Assembly (NCBI GenBank): GCA_023455425.1 | Contig: JAEYCM010000010.1 | Span: 62,001-126,000 of the forward strand | Direction of reading: 5' to 3' | DNA: 64,000 nt | DNA from: Bacillota bacterium | Lineage (GTDB): Bacteria > Bacillota > Clostridia > Christensenellales > CAG-138 | Shown here: positions 24,646-33,790 of the stretch, piece by piece | Numbering within the stretch: position 1 is the stretch's first letter | Layout of the letters: each line of letters begins with the position of its first letter | Position numbers and translations under genes: made by a program | Notes under the pieces: model-generated | Told to the model about the DNA's origin: nothing | Databases searched by the model: none | What the model saw: only the letters and a program-made list of their open reading frames with translations

Positions 24646-25164
24646 ATGGAGCTTTCGATCGCGGCGGCATTAAAGCAGCCGGGCGAGATTTTTTCGGAAG
24701 TCAGGAGCGAGACGATTGCGCCCCAGGATTTTGGCGGTAGCACGCTCACGTTTCCGGAACCGGTGAAAATCAGCTTCACCTATACGTTTGACGGCGAGTC
24801 CATTGCAGTCAATGGAAGGGTGGAGGCAAAGCTATCCTCCAGGTGCGCCCGCTGTGACGAACCTTTTATAGAAACGCTCGATATCCCCTTAAAGGAACGT
24901 TTTGTAAAGGGTGCGTCCGGGGAAGACGAGGAAAGCTACACATTCTCGGGTGAGATATTGGATATCGCCCCGATGGTGATGGACAATCTGTTTCTGAACA
25001 TGCCGATATCAAGCGTGTGCAGTGAGGATTGCAAAGGCTTATGCCCCGTTTGCGGATGTAATTTGAATACGGCGCAGTGTGCCTGCAAACGTGAGCCGGA
25101 AGAGGAAAAAATCTCTCCGCTCGCAACACTCGGTTCACTGTTTGACGATGGTAAGGAGGTGTAA
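24646..25164 (+). CDS. yceD: DUF177 (YceD) family protein
   Basis: A 172-residue protein of the 23S rRNA accumulation family. Four or more Cys pairs are seen: CARC in the middle and CSEDCKGLCPVCGCN near the C-terminus, which is the family's Zn-binding tail. It lies directly before rpmF, the standard neighbour. YceD affects 23S rRNA and ribosome assembly in E. coli and plants (family knowledge). ATG at 24646 follows GGAGGAAG. The longer in-frame ATG at 24625 has no site. A perfect TTGACA promoter lies 31 bases upstream. Confidence 0.87.
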   Translation: MELSIAAALKQPGEIFSEVRSETIAPQDFGGSTLTFPEPVKISFTYTFDGESIAVNGRVEAKLSSRCARCDEPFIETLDIPLKERFVKGASGEDEESYTFSGEILDIAPMVMDNLFLNMPISSVCSEDCKGLCPVCGCNLNTAQCACKREPEEEKISPLATLGSLFDDGKEV

Positions 25165-25166
25165 TC

Positions 25167-25367
25167 ATGGCGGTCCCCAAGAGAAGAACTTCTAAGGCCA
25201 GGCGGGATTCCCGCAGGTCCAGCCACTGGAAGCTGTCCATGCCCGGTATCGTGGCATGCCCCCAGTGCCACAAGCTCAAGCTTGCGCACAGGGTATGCAA
25301 GCACTGCGGCTTTTACGACGGCAAGCAGGTCATCAATCTGGATGCGGATAAGAAGACCCAGGCTTAA
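25167..25367 (+). CDS. rpmF: 50S ribosomal protein L32
   Basis: A 66-residue ribosomal protein with the N-terminus MAVPKRRTSKARRDSRRSS and a Zn-ribbon CPQC...CKHCG. It starts three bases after the yceD stop with AAGGAGGTG inside the end of yceD. The Cys-containing (C+) form indicates zinc use. A downstream T-rich hairpin (about 25484-25522) probably terminates the transcript. Confidence 0.95.
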   Translation: MAVPKRRTSKARRDSRRSSHWKLSMPGIVACPQCHKLKLAHRVCKHCGFYDGKQVINLDADKKTQA

Positions 25368-25529
25368 CGCCATGCTTATGCCGTGTCCCAATGGTGCGGC
25401 TTGCTCGTTTTGGGCAAACAAGCTGCCTGATTTAAGGCATACCAATTGGAATGTGGCGTTAATAAGCAACGTCTGACGAAAAAAAGGCAGAGACTTTGGT
25501 TTTCTGTCTTTTTGTCGTTTTCGGCACAG

Positions 25530-25567
25530 CCCTTTTTGCATGGCGGGGGGTGTTCATGCAAAAAGGG
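25530..25567 (+). promoter_or_regulatory. Long hairpin in the plsX leader
   Basis: A perfect 13-bp inverted repeat (25530-25542 with 25555-25567) with a 12-nt loop containing GGGGGG. It ends 24 bases before the plsX start. It may control translation or be an operator. It lacks a T-run, so it is not a simple terminator. Confidence 0.5.
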
Positions 25568-25590
25568 ACAACATAATGGGGGAAATGAAT

Positions 25591-26595
25591 ATGAAAATTG
25601 CGGTGGACGTATTCGGCGGCGATCATGCGCCGCAGGCGGTGCTGGACGGCTGCATACTGGCACTTAACCAGCAGCCGGAAATCGAACTGATCCTTGTGGG
25701 GAAAGAGGACGTAATTCGGGAGTATTTGGGTGCGCATGCACACGACGCGGCGCGCGTCACAGTCAAGCATGCGCCGGACTATATCTCTAGCCACGAGCAG
25801 CCTACCTATGCCATCAAGCATAAGCCGGAGTCTTCCCTTGTCAAGACGCTTAGGTGCGTCGCGGACGGGGAAGCGGGCGCCATGGTTTCCGCCGGAAGCA
25901 CGGGGGCATTGCTTGCCGGGGCTACATTGATCGTACGGCGCTTAAAGGGCATCAAGCGTCCGGGGCTTGCGCCCATACTGCCCACACGGAACGGCTGCGT
26001 GCTGCTCATTGACTGCGGCGCGAACGTGGACTGCAAGCCCTCTTACTTGCAGCAGTTCGCCATCATGGGCACGGCCTATATGAAGAACGTCATCGGCGTT
26101 CATAATCCGCGCGTGGGGTTATTGAACAACGGCGCGGAAGCAGAAAAAGGCAACGAGCTGACGAAGGCCGCCTACCCGTTGCTGCAAAATACGCCCGTCA
26201 ATTTCACGGGCAACTGCGAAGGGCGTGACGTCGTCTCCGGCGATTTTGACGTGGTAGTGAGCGACGGATTCTCGGGCAATATTGTGCTCAAGAACATCGA
26301 GGGCGTTGCGACCCTGATGGGACAAATGCTAAAGGACGAGCTGGTAGCGGATACGCGCTCCAAGCTTGGCGCCCTGCTTGCAAAGAAAGCGCTAAGGCGC
26401 CTCAAAGCGCGCATGGATTATACGGAATACGGCGGCGCGCCGCTTCTTGGCATCAACGGTGGCATCATCAAGGCGCACGGAAGTTCCAACGCCAAAGCGT
26501 TTTCCGCCGCCCTCCGGCAGGCGAGCGCTTACTTAAAAGGCAACGTCACGGAGGCGATCGCTTCCGCCGTAGCGGGCATGGAGTTCGAGGATTAG
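25591..26595 (+). CDS. plsX: Phosphate acyltransferase PlsX
   Basis: A 334-residue cytosolic enzyme that makes acyl-phosphate from acyl-ACP for PlsY in phospholipid synthesis. It starts MKIAVDVFGGDHAP, has the GSTGALLAGA and GLLNNGAEAEKG segments and ends as the family does. The start at 25591 matches the family; ATGs at 25576 and 25585 are in frame with weaker fit. plsX-acpP-rnc-smc-ftsY is the known Firmicute order. A 13-bp hairpin lies in the leader. No FapR-type site was found, so regulation is unknown. Confidence 0.94.
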   Translation: MKIAVDVFGGDHAPQAVLDGCILALNQQPEIELILVGKEDVIREYLGAHAHDAARVTVKHAPDYISSHEQPTYAIKHKPESSLVKTLRCVADGEAGAMVSAGSTGALLAGATLIVRRLKGIKRPGLAPILPTRNGCVLLIDCGANVDCKPSYLQQFAIMGTAYMKNVIGVHNPRVGLLNNGAEAEKGNELTKAAYPLLQNTPVNFTGNCEGRDVVSGDFDVVVSDGFSGNIVLKNIEGVATLMGQMLKDELVADTRSKLGALLAKKALRRLKARMDYTEYGGAPLLGINGGIIKAHGSSNAKAFSAALRQASAYLKGNVTEAIASAVAGMEFED

Positions 26596-26676
26596 GCAAA
26601 AAGTTTCCAATTTGTAAATTCCACTTTGAATAGGAATGGGAGACCGTTTGCGCCATGTTTGGACAAGGATTTGGCA

Positions 26677-26705
26677 TTGACAGAACCGCCCCCTTGCCCT
26701 AAACT
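26677..26705 (+). promoter_or_regulatory. Sigma-A promoter for acpP
   Basis: TTGACA at 26677-26682, 17-base spacer, TAAACT at 26700-26705. Leader about 55 nt. Confidence 0.8.
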
Positions 26706-26765
26706 GAAACTTGGAATATCTTCTATTATATTATTTTCCATCAATGTTCTGAGAGGAGTAATCGC

Positions 26766-26990
26766 ATGAAATTCGATAAGGTGCGGGAGATCATCGCCAA
26801 GCAATTGGATGTGGATGCGGAAGGCATCACCATGGAATCCAAGCTCGTGGATGACCTGAAGGCGGATAGCCTGGATGTCGTGGAGCTGATCATGGATCTG
26901 GAGCAGGAGTTCGATATTGAAATACCGGATGAAGAACTACCCAAGGTCCGCACGGTGGGCGACATCGTGGAATACCTCGAAAAGCACTAA
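26766..26990 (+). CDS. acpP: Acyl carrier protein
   Basis: A 74-residue acidic four-helix carrier for fatty acid synthesis. The 4'-phosphopantetheine site is Ser35 in LKADSLDVVEL. It has its own promoter, which would allow higher output than plsX. ATG follows GAGAGGAG. A terminator-like stem follows. Confidence 0.96.
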   Translation: MKFDKVREIIAKQLDVDAEGITMESKLVDDLKADSLDVVELIMDLEQEFDIEIPDEELPKVRTVGDIVEYLEKH

Positions 26991-27011
26991 GGCGAACGAA
27001 CAAAACCGGCG

Positions 27012-27045
27012 GCCCGCATCAACTTCTGGTGCGGGCGTTTGTTTG
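27012..27045 (+). terminator. Terminator between acpP and rnc
   Basis: GCCCGCA (27012-27018) pairs with TGCGGGC (27030-27036), inner CA/TG pairs, then GTTTGTTT. Probably partial, since rnc follows at once. Confidence 0.55.
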
Positions 27046-27061
27046 AACAGGGGGCACACGG

Positions 27062-27796
27062 ATGATGTCTGTACGGCAAGAGCAACTTGCGGCGCTGCAG
27101 AATAAAATTGGATACACCTTCAAGGATGTTGCGCTTTTGGACGCCGCGCTGACCCATACCTCCTTTGTCAAGGGGGACGGAAAGGGAAAGGTGCACAACG
27201 AGCGGCTGGAATACTTGGGAGACGCCGTATTGGAACTGTGCATCAGCGAGCAGTTGTTTTGCCGCTACCCGCAATGGAGCGAAGGCGCGATGACCCGCGC
27301 GCGCGCTTCCATCGTATGTGAAACGGCGCTCGACGCTGCGGCGCGCGCAAGCTTTTCCCTGCAGGACTATCTCCTGCTGGGACATGGGGAAGAAAATACG
27401 GGCGGCAGGACCAAGCCCTCCATTTTATCCGATGCGCTCGAAGCGCTCATCGGCGCCATTTACCTAGATGGCGGCATAGAGGAAGCGAAGCTGTTTATCC
27501 TCCGCTTTGCGGAGCAGGCGCTTACCCAGGCGGTGGACGGCGGGCCGGGCAAGGATCATAAGACAAGCCTGCAGGAATATGTGCAGAAAAAACATTTGGG
27601 CAGCCTTGGGTACCGGCTGATTTCCGCTACCGGGCCAGATCATCAGAAGGAATTCCGCATCCGCGTTTCCCTCAACGATAAGCTGGTGGGGGAGGGCGTG
27701 GGCAGTTCCAAGCAGGAGGCCGGCCAGCGCGCCGCAAAGGCCGCGTTGAAGGTTTTGCGCGCGGATGAAAGGCAAACCGCCGCAAAGGGTTCCTGA
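27062..27796 (+). CDS. rnc: Ribonuclease III
   Basis: A 244-residue double-strand RNase that processes rRNA and mRNA. The signature NERLEYLGDAVLEL (46-59) and the second acidic cluster DALEALIGAIYLD are intact; the C-terminal dsRNA-binding domain covers about 165-235. ATG at 27062 follows GGGGG; a second ATG follows at once. It sits between acpP and a GNAT gene and smc. The long structured RNAs noted in this window are possible substrates, but nothing links them directly. Confidence 0.95.
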   Translation: MMSVRQEQLAALQNKIGYTFKDVALLDAALTHTSFVKGDGKGKVHNERLEYLGDAVLELCISEQLFCRYPQWSEGAMTRARASIVCETALDAAARASFSLQDYLLLGHGEENTGGRTKPSILSDALEALIGAIYLDGGIEEAKLFILRFAEQALTQAVDGGPGKDHKTSLQEYVQKKHLGSLGYRLISATGPDHQKEFRIRVSLNDKLVGEGVGSSKQEAGQRAAKAALKVLRADERQTAAKGS

Positions 27797-27829
27797 TTCA
27801 AAAACCGAAAAGAATGTGGGAGTGCTTGT

Positions 27830-28594
27830 GTGATCAACAGGTTAAGGGAAATTGAGGACGCCTATATGGAACTGTTCTGCCAAAAGCAGGCCTTTTCCAA
27901 TATGCATATTTTCTCTAACAACGCCATCCCGGGGATGTACTGCCATAACTTTGTTCTCTTTCAGGACATCGCCAAGCAGGAAGACATTAAAGAATATATT
28001 TCTAATTGCCTGCGGGAAATGAAAAGCGAAGAAAAAGGCTTTTTGAAATTCGTTTTCCATCCCAACATTAAGGTACCGCCGGAGATTTTGGAATGGGCGG
28101 AAGAGCAGGGCTTTGAGGTGTCCTATATCAAGTATATGTGCATGCCTGCTCCATCGGACATAGCTCCGGCGGAAGAATCCTCCTGCATTGTAAAGCGGGC
28201 CCAAACAGCAGATGAAATTGAAATGGGGTTGGCGTGTGCCGCCCAGTATGAGACCTCGCCGATCGGCGAAAAAAAGCTGCGCCAGAAGCGGGAACTGTAT
28301 CTCAATCAATCACTTTCTTACTATGTATGCTATGTGGATGGGTCCCCTGTGGGATATTGCGACTATTTTGTAAAAGACGGCATTGTGAAATTAGAAGAGT
28401 TCGTAGTCTTGGATCAATACCAGGGCAAAGGCTATGGAACCAAAATGCTCCATAAAATGCTGTCGGATGCGGTAATCCAGGGTAGCCGATATGTTTATGT
28501 CGTTACGGATGCCCAAGAGAAAGAGCATAATCTATATTATAAAATGGGGTTTGATTTTGTTGGTGAAGAGGCGGAGCTGTTTTTTATACAATAA
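27830..28594 (+). CDS. GNAT family N-acetyltransferase
   Basis: A 254-residue protein with an unusual N-terminal half of about 110 residues and a C-terminal GNAT fold. The acetyl-CoA motif is DQYQGKGYGTKML (about 193-205), followed by VYVVTDAQEKEHNLYYKMGF. The substrate is unknown. GTG start at 27830 with GGGAG before it. It is more AT-rich than its neighbours and interrupts the usual rnc-smc order, so it may be an insertion by transfer. Similar two-part GNAT proteins occur in Clostridia. Confidence 0.8.
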   Translation: MINRLREIEDAYMELFCQKQAFSNMHIFSNNAIPGMYCHNFVLFQDIAKQEDIKEYISNCLREMKSEEKGFLKFVFHPNIKVPPEILEWAEEQGFEVSYIKYMCMPAPSDIAPAEESSCIVKRAQTADEIEMGLACAAQYETSPIGEKKLRQKRELYLNQSLSYYVCYVDGSPVGYCDYFVKDGIVKLEEFVVLDQYQGKGYGTKMLHKMLSDAVIQGSRYVYVVTDAQEKEHNLYYKMGFDFVGEEAELFFIQ

Positions 28595-28663
28595 TTCGCG
28601 TTTCTTACCCTATATAAACAGCGCGGTTCAATTTTCACAAACGATAGAGGGAGTGTACAAGCA

Positions 28664-31600
28664 TTGCGTCTAGTCAGGCTGGAGTTACATGGCTTCAAGT
28701 CCTTTGCTCGTAAAACGGAGCTGCAATTTGATCCGGGTATTACCGCGGTCATCGGCCCCAACGGCAGCGGCAAAAGCAATATCGCGGACGCCGTACGCTG
28801 GGTGTTGGGAGAACAGAGCGCCAAGGCTTTGCGCGGAAGCAAGATGGAAGACGTCATATTCAACGGCACGCAGGAAAGAAAGGCGCAGGCTTTTTGCGAG
28901 GTGGCGCTTACGTTCGATAATTCGGACGCTGCACTGCCGGTGGATTTTAACGAGGTTACCGTTACCCGCCGCGTGTACCGTTCGGGGGATAGCGAATACG
29001 CCATCAACCGCAACAACTGCCGCCTGAAGGATATCAACGAATTGTTCCGGGATACCGGTATCGGCAAAGAGGGCTATTCCATCATCGGCCAGGGTAAGGT
29101 GGAAGAGATCCTCTCCAATAAATCAGGCGACCGCCGCGCGGCCTTGGAGGAAGCGGCGGGCGTGATGCGCTACCGCGTACGCAAGGAAGAAGCGGTACGA
29201 AAGCTTGAAAACACCCGCAAAAACCTGGAGCGGCTTGAGGATATCCTGAATGAGCTCCAAAGCCAGAGGGAGCCTCTGCAGGAACAGGCGGAAAAGGCGC
29301 GCGTCTATCTGAAGCTGCGCGACGAATTGAAGGCGCTTGAAGTCAACGTATTCCTGCACCAGTACGAGCGCATGCAAGAGCGGTTGGTATCCGCGGAGAG
29401 CGCCATGCAGGCGATGCAGGAGGAAAGCGAGCTTCTCTATGAATCCGAGCGCACGCTTTCCGGCGATACCGCAGCCCAGGAAGAGGCGTTGCGCGCCATT
29501 GAGCAGGCCGCAAGCGTGGCGCAGAACGCCCTCATTACGCTTATGTCCGGCATGGAAGCGCATATCGGCGAGGCGGGGGTGCTCAACGAGCGCAAAGAGC
29601 ATTTATTAAAGGAGCGGGAACGCCTGCTTTCTTCCATCACGGAAAACGAACATCGCTGGGAGGATCGGTTGGCGCAGATTGAGCGCCTTAAAACCAGCGA
29701 TACCGCCGGCCGGGATATGTTGAAGGAACTCGATGATGAGATTGCCGCAGCCGATGCGGAATTAAAGGACCTGCAGCAGGCAGTGGAGCTGAAGGAGAAC
29801 ACGCTTAACGCCCAGAAAAACAGCATCATCGAATCATTAAACCGCCTGTCCGACGCAAAGAGCCAGCTTTCCAGAATGGAGGCCATGACGTCTGCGCTCA
29901 ACCAGCGCTTGGGCGCGGTAGCTGCGGATCAGGAATCAAACGCGCAGGAGCGCGAGGGACTGGAACAGGAGCTCCAAGACGCGCAGGGGGAGTGGGACGC
30001 GCAGCAGCAGAAAAAGCGTGCGTTCCTCAATGAAAAGGATCGCCTCAACGATGAGCTAAAGCAGGCGCAGGAGGAGAACCGTTTATCGCAGGCGCGCCTC
30101 CATGAACTGGAGCAGAACTGCAACGCCATGCGCTCCCGCTCCAACGTATTGGAAGAAATGGCGCGCGCCCATGAAGGGTATTACGCAAGCGTTCGCAACG
30201 TATTGAAGGACTGCGAGCGGGACGTAGCGCTCCGGCGCAGCGTATTGGGCGTGGTGGCGGAGCTTATTTCCGTGCCGCAAAAATATGAAACAGCGCTGGA
30301 AATGGCGCTGGGCTCCTCCCTGCAAAATATCGTCACCCCCACGCCGGAGGACGCAAAGCGCGTCATCGACCATTTGCGCGCGCGACAGTACGGCAGGGCG
30401 ACGCTGCTGCCCGTCTCCGCCATGCGGGGAAGGCTGCTGAACGCGGAAGAACGGGAAACGCTCCGCATGCCGGGTTGCATCGGCATTGCGTCCGAGCTTG
30501 TGGGGTTTGAGGAACGCTACCGCAGCGTGGTGGAAAACCTTTTGGGACGCACCGTGATTGTAGAGAACCTCGATGCCGGTATCGCCATCAACAAGCGCGC
30601 CAACTCCGCTTTCCGTATCGCAACGCTGCAGGGGGACATTATCAATCCCGGCGGCTCCATGACGGGCGGCAGCGTGCAGAAGCGAGAGTTTAGTCTTTTA
30701 GGGCGCGAGCGGGAATTGAAGGAACTTGAGCGCAGCATCCGCGAGGCGGAGGCCGCCATCAAGTCACAGGGACAAAAGCGCGCACAGGCGGAAGAGGCGG
30801 TGGAAACGCTCAAACTCACGCTCCAGCAGGCGGAAGCTGCCCTGCACGCGCAGGATATTGAAAGTGCCCGCCACAAGGAAAAGCTGGAGCTGATCGAGCG
30901 CGATCTGAAACAGAACGCCCAAAAGGCGGAGCGCATGGAGTTGGAATGCGCGCAGATCCGCGACAACCTTGCGGATATCGAGAAGGAGCGCGAAGGGCTT
31001 TCTTCCGTGCAGACGGGCATTGAAGCGGGCAGCGCGGCAACCCAGGAGGACGTGCAGCGAACACAGGCGGAGCTTACGCGCCTGCGCGCGCTGCAGGAAG
31101 AGCTTTCCGCCGCCATGACCGAGCGCAAGGTCAGGCGCATGGCGCTCAAAAAAGAAGAGGACGCTGTGCTCTTAGAAACCAGGCGGCTCGAGCAGGAACT
31201 TCGGGATACGCAGCGCATGATCGAGGGAAATAAGGCCGCGCACGCAAGAACGCTGGAGCAGGAAACGGCATTAACGCAGCAGCTGCAAGCGCTCAACGAG
31301 GTGATCGCGCAGGAACAGGCGGCGGTGGACCTCCGCAAAGAGGAGCAGCACGCCATGGAGGAAGAGCGCCTGCGCCGCTCACAGACGCTTTCGGATACCC
31401 GCGCACGCAAGGACGAGCTCAATACCCGTCTGCGGGAACTTGAGGAAAAGCGCCACAAACAGGAACTGACCAAGAGCCGCACGGAGGTGGAGCTTGAAGC
31501 CATGGTTCAGCGCATCATGGCGGATTACGAGCTCACGTATGAAGAAGCCCTGCCGCTGCGTACGGAAGGGATCGCCATCACGGCGGCGCATGTGCGCATT

Positions 31601-32230
31601 GACGAGCTCAAAAAGGATATCCGGGCTTTGGGCACCATCAACGTCAACGCCGTGGAGGATTATGAAATTTTAAACGAGCGCTATACCGCGCTCAATACCC
31701 AGTGCGAGGATTTGAATCGCGCGGAGCAGGATCTCAATACCCTCATCGGCGAACTGACCCAGACGATGGAAAAGCAGTTCCTGCAGCAGTTTACGCGCAT
31801 TCAGCAGAATTTTACCGCCGTGTTCGAGCAGCTCTTTGGCGGCGGTTACGCGGAACTGCGGCTTTCCGACCCAAAGGATGTTTTGAACTGCGATATCGAT
31901 ATCATCGCCCAGCCGCCGGGCAAGAAGCTGCAGCTTTTGACATTGCTTTCCGGTGGGGAGCGTGCGCTCACGGCCATCGCGCTGCTGTTTGCCATGCTCA
32001 AGCTCAAACCCACGGTGTTTTGCATACTCGATGAAATCGAGTCTTCGCTCGATGAAGTCAACGTCACGCGCTTTGCAAACTATTTACGGGAATATTCTGA
32101 CGATACGCAGTTTATCCTCATTACGCACCGCAAGGGCAGCATGGAAGTCTGTAACGCGCTTTACGGCGTTGCGATGGAGGAAAAAGGCGTTTCCAAGATC
32201 GTATCCGCCCGTTTTCAGGAGGCGGGCTGA
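28664..32230 (+). CDS. smc: Chromosome segregation protein SMC
   Basis: A 1188-residue condensin. The N-terminal ATP head has Walker A GPNGSGKS (31-38); the C-terminal head has signature LLSGGERALT (about 1093) and Walker B CILDEIESSLDE (about 1119). Between are two long coiled coils separated by the hinge (about 510-660), which has the conserved glycines near GSSLQNIV and GGSMTGG. TTG start at 28664 with GAGGGAG. It holds chromosome arms together with ScpA and ScpB, which are not in this window. It precedes ftsY as in most Firmicutes. Confidence 0.96.
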   Translation: MRLVRLELHGFKSFARKTELQFDPGITAVIGPNGSGKSNIADAVRWVLGEQSAKALRGSKMEDVIFNGTQERKAQAFCEVALTFDNSDAALPVDFNEVTVTRRVYRSGDSEYAINRNNCRLKDINELFRDTGIGKEGYSIIGQGKVEEILSNKSGDRRAALEEAAGVMRYRVRKEEAVRKLENTRKNLERLEDILNELQSQREPLQEQAEKARVYLKLRDELKALEVNVFLHQYERMQERLVSAESAMQAMQEESELLYESERTLSGDTAAQEEALRAIEQAASVAQNALITLMSGMEAHIGEAGVLNERKEHLLKERERLLSSITENEHRWEDRLAQIERLKTSDTAGRDMLKELDDEIAAADAELKDLQQAVELKENTLNAQKNSIIESLNRLSDAKSQLSRMEAMTSALNQRLGAVAADQESNAQEREGLEQELQDAQGEWDAQQQKKRAFLNEKDRLNDELKQAQEENRLSQARLHELEQNCNAMRSRSNVLEEMARAHEGYYASVRNVLKDCERDVALRRSVLGVVAELISVPQKYETALEMALGSSLQNIVTPTPEDAKRVIDHLRARQYGRATLLPVSAMRGRLLNAEERETLRMPGCIGIASELVGFEERYRSVVENLLGRTVIVENLDAGIAINKRANSAFRIATLQGDIINPGGSMTGGSVQKREFSLLGRERELKELERSIREAEAAIKSQGQKRAQAEEAVETLKLTLQQAEAALHAQDIESARHKEKLELIERDLKQNAQKAERMELECAQIRDNLADIEKEREGLSSVQTGIEAGSAATQEDVQRTQAELTRLRALQEELSAAMTERKVRRMALKKEEDAVLLETRRLEQELRDTQRMIEGNKAAHARTLEQETALTQQLQALNEVIAQEQAAVDLRKEEQHAMEEERLRRSQTLSDTRARKDELNTRLRELEEKRHKQELTKSRTEVELEAMVQRIMADYELTYEEALPLRTEGIAITAAHVRIDELKKDIRALGTINVNAVEDYEILNERYTALNTQCEDLNRAEQDLNTLIGELTQTMEKQFLQQFTRIQQNFTAVFEQLFGGGYAELRLSDPKDVLNCDIDIIAQPPGKKLQLLTLLSGGERALTAIALLFAMLKLKPTVFCILDEIESSLDEVNVTRFANYLREYSDDTQFILITHRKGSMEVCNALYGVAMEEKGVSKIVSARFQEAG

Positions 32231-32256
32231 GGCCACAGGGATAAGGGAGAAGGAAT

Positions 32257-33171
32257 ATGGAACAAAAGATCAGCATATTTGAGCGCCTGAAACAGGGCTT
32301 GAGTAAGACACGGGACAGCTTTCTTGCCTCTGTATTTACGGGGCGGGACAGCATCAACGGTGACTTTTACGAGGAGTTGGAGGAAGCCCTCATTATGGCG
32401 GATGTGGGCGCGGAGCTGACCGGCCGCCTGCTTGACGAGCTAAAGGACATTGTAAAGGAACAAAAGCTCCATAAAACCGCCGAAGCGCGCGAGGCGCTAA
32501 AGGGCATCTTGGCAGCGCATATGCGCACGGAGGAGCCGTTTTTGTCCGAAGAGGGACGACCGGGCGTGCTGCTGATTGTGGGCGTCAACGGCGTAGGGAA
32601 GACGACCTCCATCGGCAAGCTTGCCTCCTATTATAAACAGCAGGGGAAAAAGCCGATGCTGGCGGCGGCGGATACCTTCCGCGCGGCTGCCGCCGAGCAG
32701 CTTGGCATTTGGGCGGAGCGCGCCAAGGTACCCATGATACGACACGGGGAGGGTGCCGACCCTGCCGCCGTAGTGTTTGACGCCATCCATTCGTTTAAAG
32801 CAAAAGGCTGCGACCTTTTGATCTGCGATACTGCGGGGCGGCTGCACAACAAAAAGAATCTGATGCATGAGTTGGAGAAAATCCGCCGCGTCATCTCAAA
32901 AGAATTGCCGGACGCCACCTGCCGCGTACTTCTTGTGCTGGATGCCACCACCGGGCAGAACGCCATTGCGCAGGCCAAGGCCTTTGGGGAAGCGACAGGG
33001 CTTACCGACGTGGTGCTCACAAAGCTGGACGGCACCGCCAAGGGCGGTATGGCTGTAGCGGTCAAGGAAATGCTCGGTCTGCCCGTGCGGTTTGTCGGTG
33101 TGGGGGAACGGATTGAGGATTTACAGCCCTTTGACGCGGAGGCGTTCTGCGCGGCGCTGCTGGGGGAATAA
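32257..33171 (+). CDS. ftsY: Signal recognition particle receptor FtsY
   Basis: A 304-residue SRP GTPase without the acidic A domain, as usual in Firmicutes. The NG domain begins at once; G1 is GVNGVGKTT (109-117), DTAGRLHNKKNLM is near 198 and TKLDGTAKGG near 257. It docks the ribosome-SRP complex at the membrane. ATG follows AGGGAGAAGG, 26 bases after smc, so the two are co-transcribed. Confidence 0.96.
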   Translation: MEQKISIFERLKQGLSKTRDSFLASVFTGRDSINGDFYEELEEALIMADVGAELTGRLLDELKDIVKEQKLHKTAEAREALKGILAAHMRTEEPFLSEEGRPGVLLIVGVNGVGKTTSIGKLASYYKQQGKKPMLAAADTFRAAAAEQLGIWAERAKVPMIRHGEGADPAAVVFDAIHSFKAKGCDLLICDTAGRLHNKKNLMHELEKIRRVISKELPDATCRVLLVLDATTGQNAIAQAKAFGEATGLTDVVLTKLDGTAKGGMAVAVKEMLGLPVRFVGVGERIEDLQPFDAEAFCAALLGE

Positions 33172-33197
33172 CAAAAATACATGCCATAGGGGGAAGT

Positions 33198-33734
33198 ATG
33201 GGGCGTATTGTAGTGGCGTATCAGACGAAGTATGGAACGACCAGGACCTATGCGGAGTGGATCGCAGAAGAAACAGGCGCTGATCTTTTAGAATTCAAGC
33301 GCGCCAAGCTGGAACAGCTGCTCCGTTACGATACCATCGTCTACTGCGGCGGGCTCTACGCGGGCGGCATGCTGGGATTTTCCCGCATCCGCAAACAGTA
33401 TGCGGCGCTAATAAAAGGAAAACGCCTCATCGTTGCCGCGGTGGGCGCTACACTCCAAAGGGAGAAGGCGCTTGAGGAAGTGAAAAACGTCAACTTTACG
33501 CCGGAAATGAAGGAACGCGTGCCGCTGTTTTTGCTTCGCGGCGGACTTGCCTATAACAAGATGGGCGTTGTGGATCGCGTGCTGATGGCCTTATTGGTCG
33601 CCTCCATCCGCCGCCAGAACCCTCAAACGCTGGATGTGGACTCCAAGGGCATACTTGGCAGCTATAAAAAGACGGTCAGCTTTGTCAATCGGAGACAGAT
33701 TGTGCCAATTGTCGAGGCCGTCCGGGCGGAATAA
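33198..33734 (+). CDS. Flavodoxin-like protein
   Basis: A 178-residue protein beginning VVAYQTKYGTTRTYAEWIAE, the FMN phosphate loop of the flavodoxin family; the second loop is VYCGGLYAGGM. The best family fit is the HemG-like flavodoxin_5 or general flavodoxin group. No haem genes are near, so a redox-carrier role is likely. ATG follows AGGGGGAAG. It ends the operon before a bidirectional terminator. Confidence 0.78.
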   Translation: MGRIVVAYQTKYGTTRTYAEWIAEETGADLLEFKRAKLEQLLRYDTIVYCGGLYAGGMLGFSRIRKQYAALIKGKRLIVAAVGATLQREKALEEVKNVNFTPEMKERVPLFLLRGGLAYNKMGVVDRVLMALLVASIRRQNPQTLDVDSKGILGSYKKTVSFVNRRQIVPIVEAVRAE

Positions 33735-33761
33735 AGACATTATTGCTTATACAAAAGAAAC

Positions 33762-33785
33762 GGGGCTGTCCGTATGGACAGCCCC
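33762..33785. terminator. Bidirectional terminator between convergent genes
   Basis: GGGGCTGTCC (33762-33771) pairs perfectly with GGACAGCCCC (33776-33785), loop GTAT. The minus side ends in GTTTCTTTT. It serves both the flavodoxin gene and the coiled-coil gene. Confidence 0.75.
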
Positions 33786-33790
33786 GCAAT

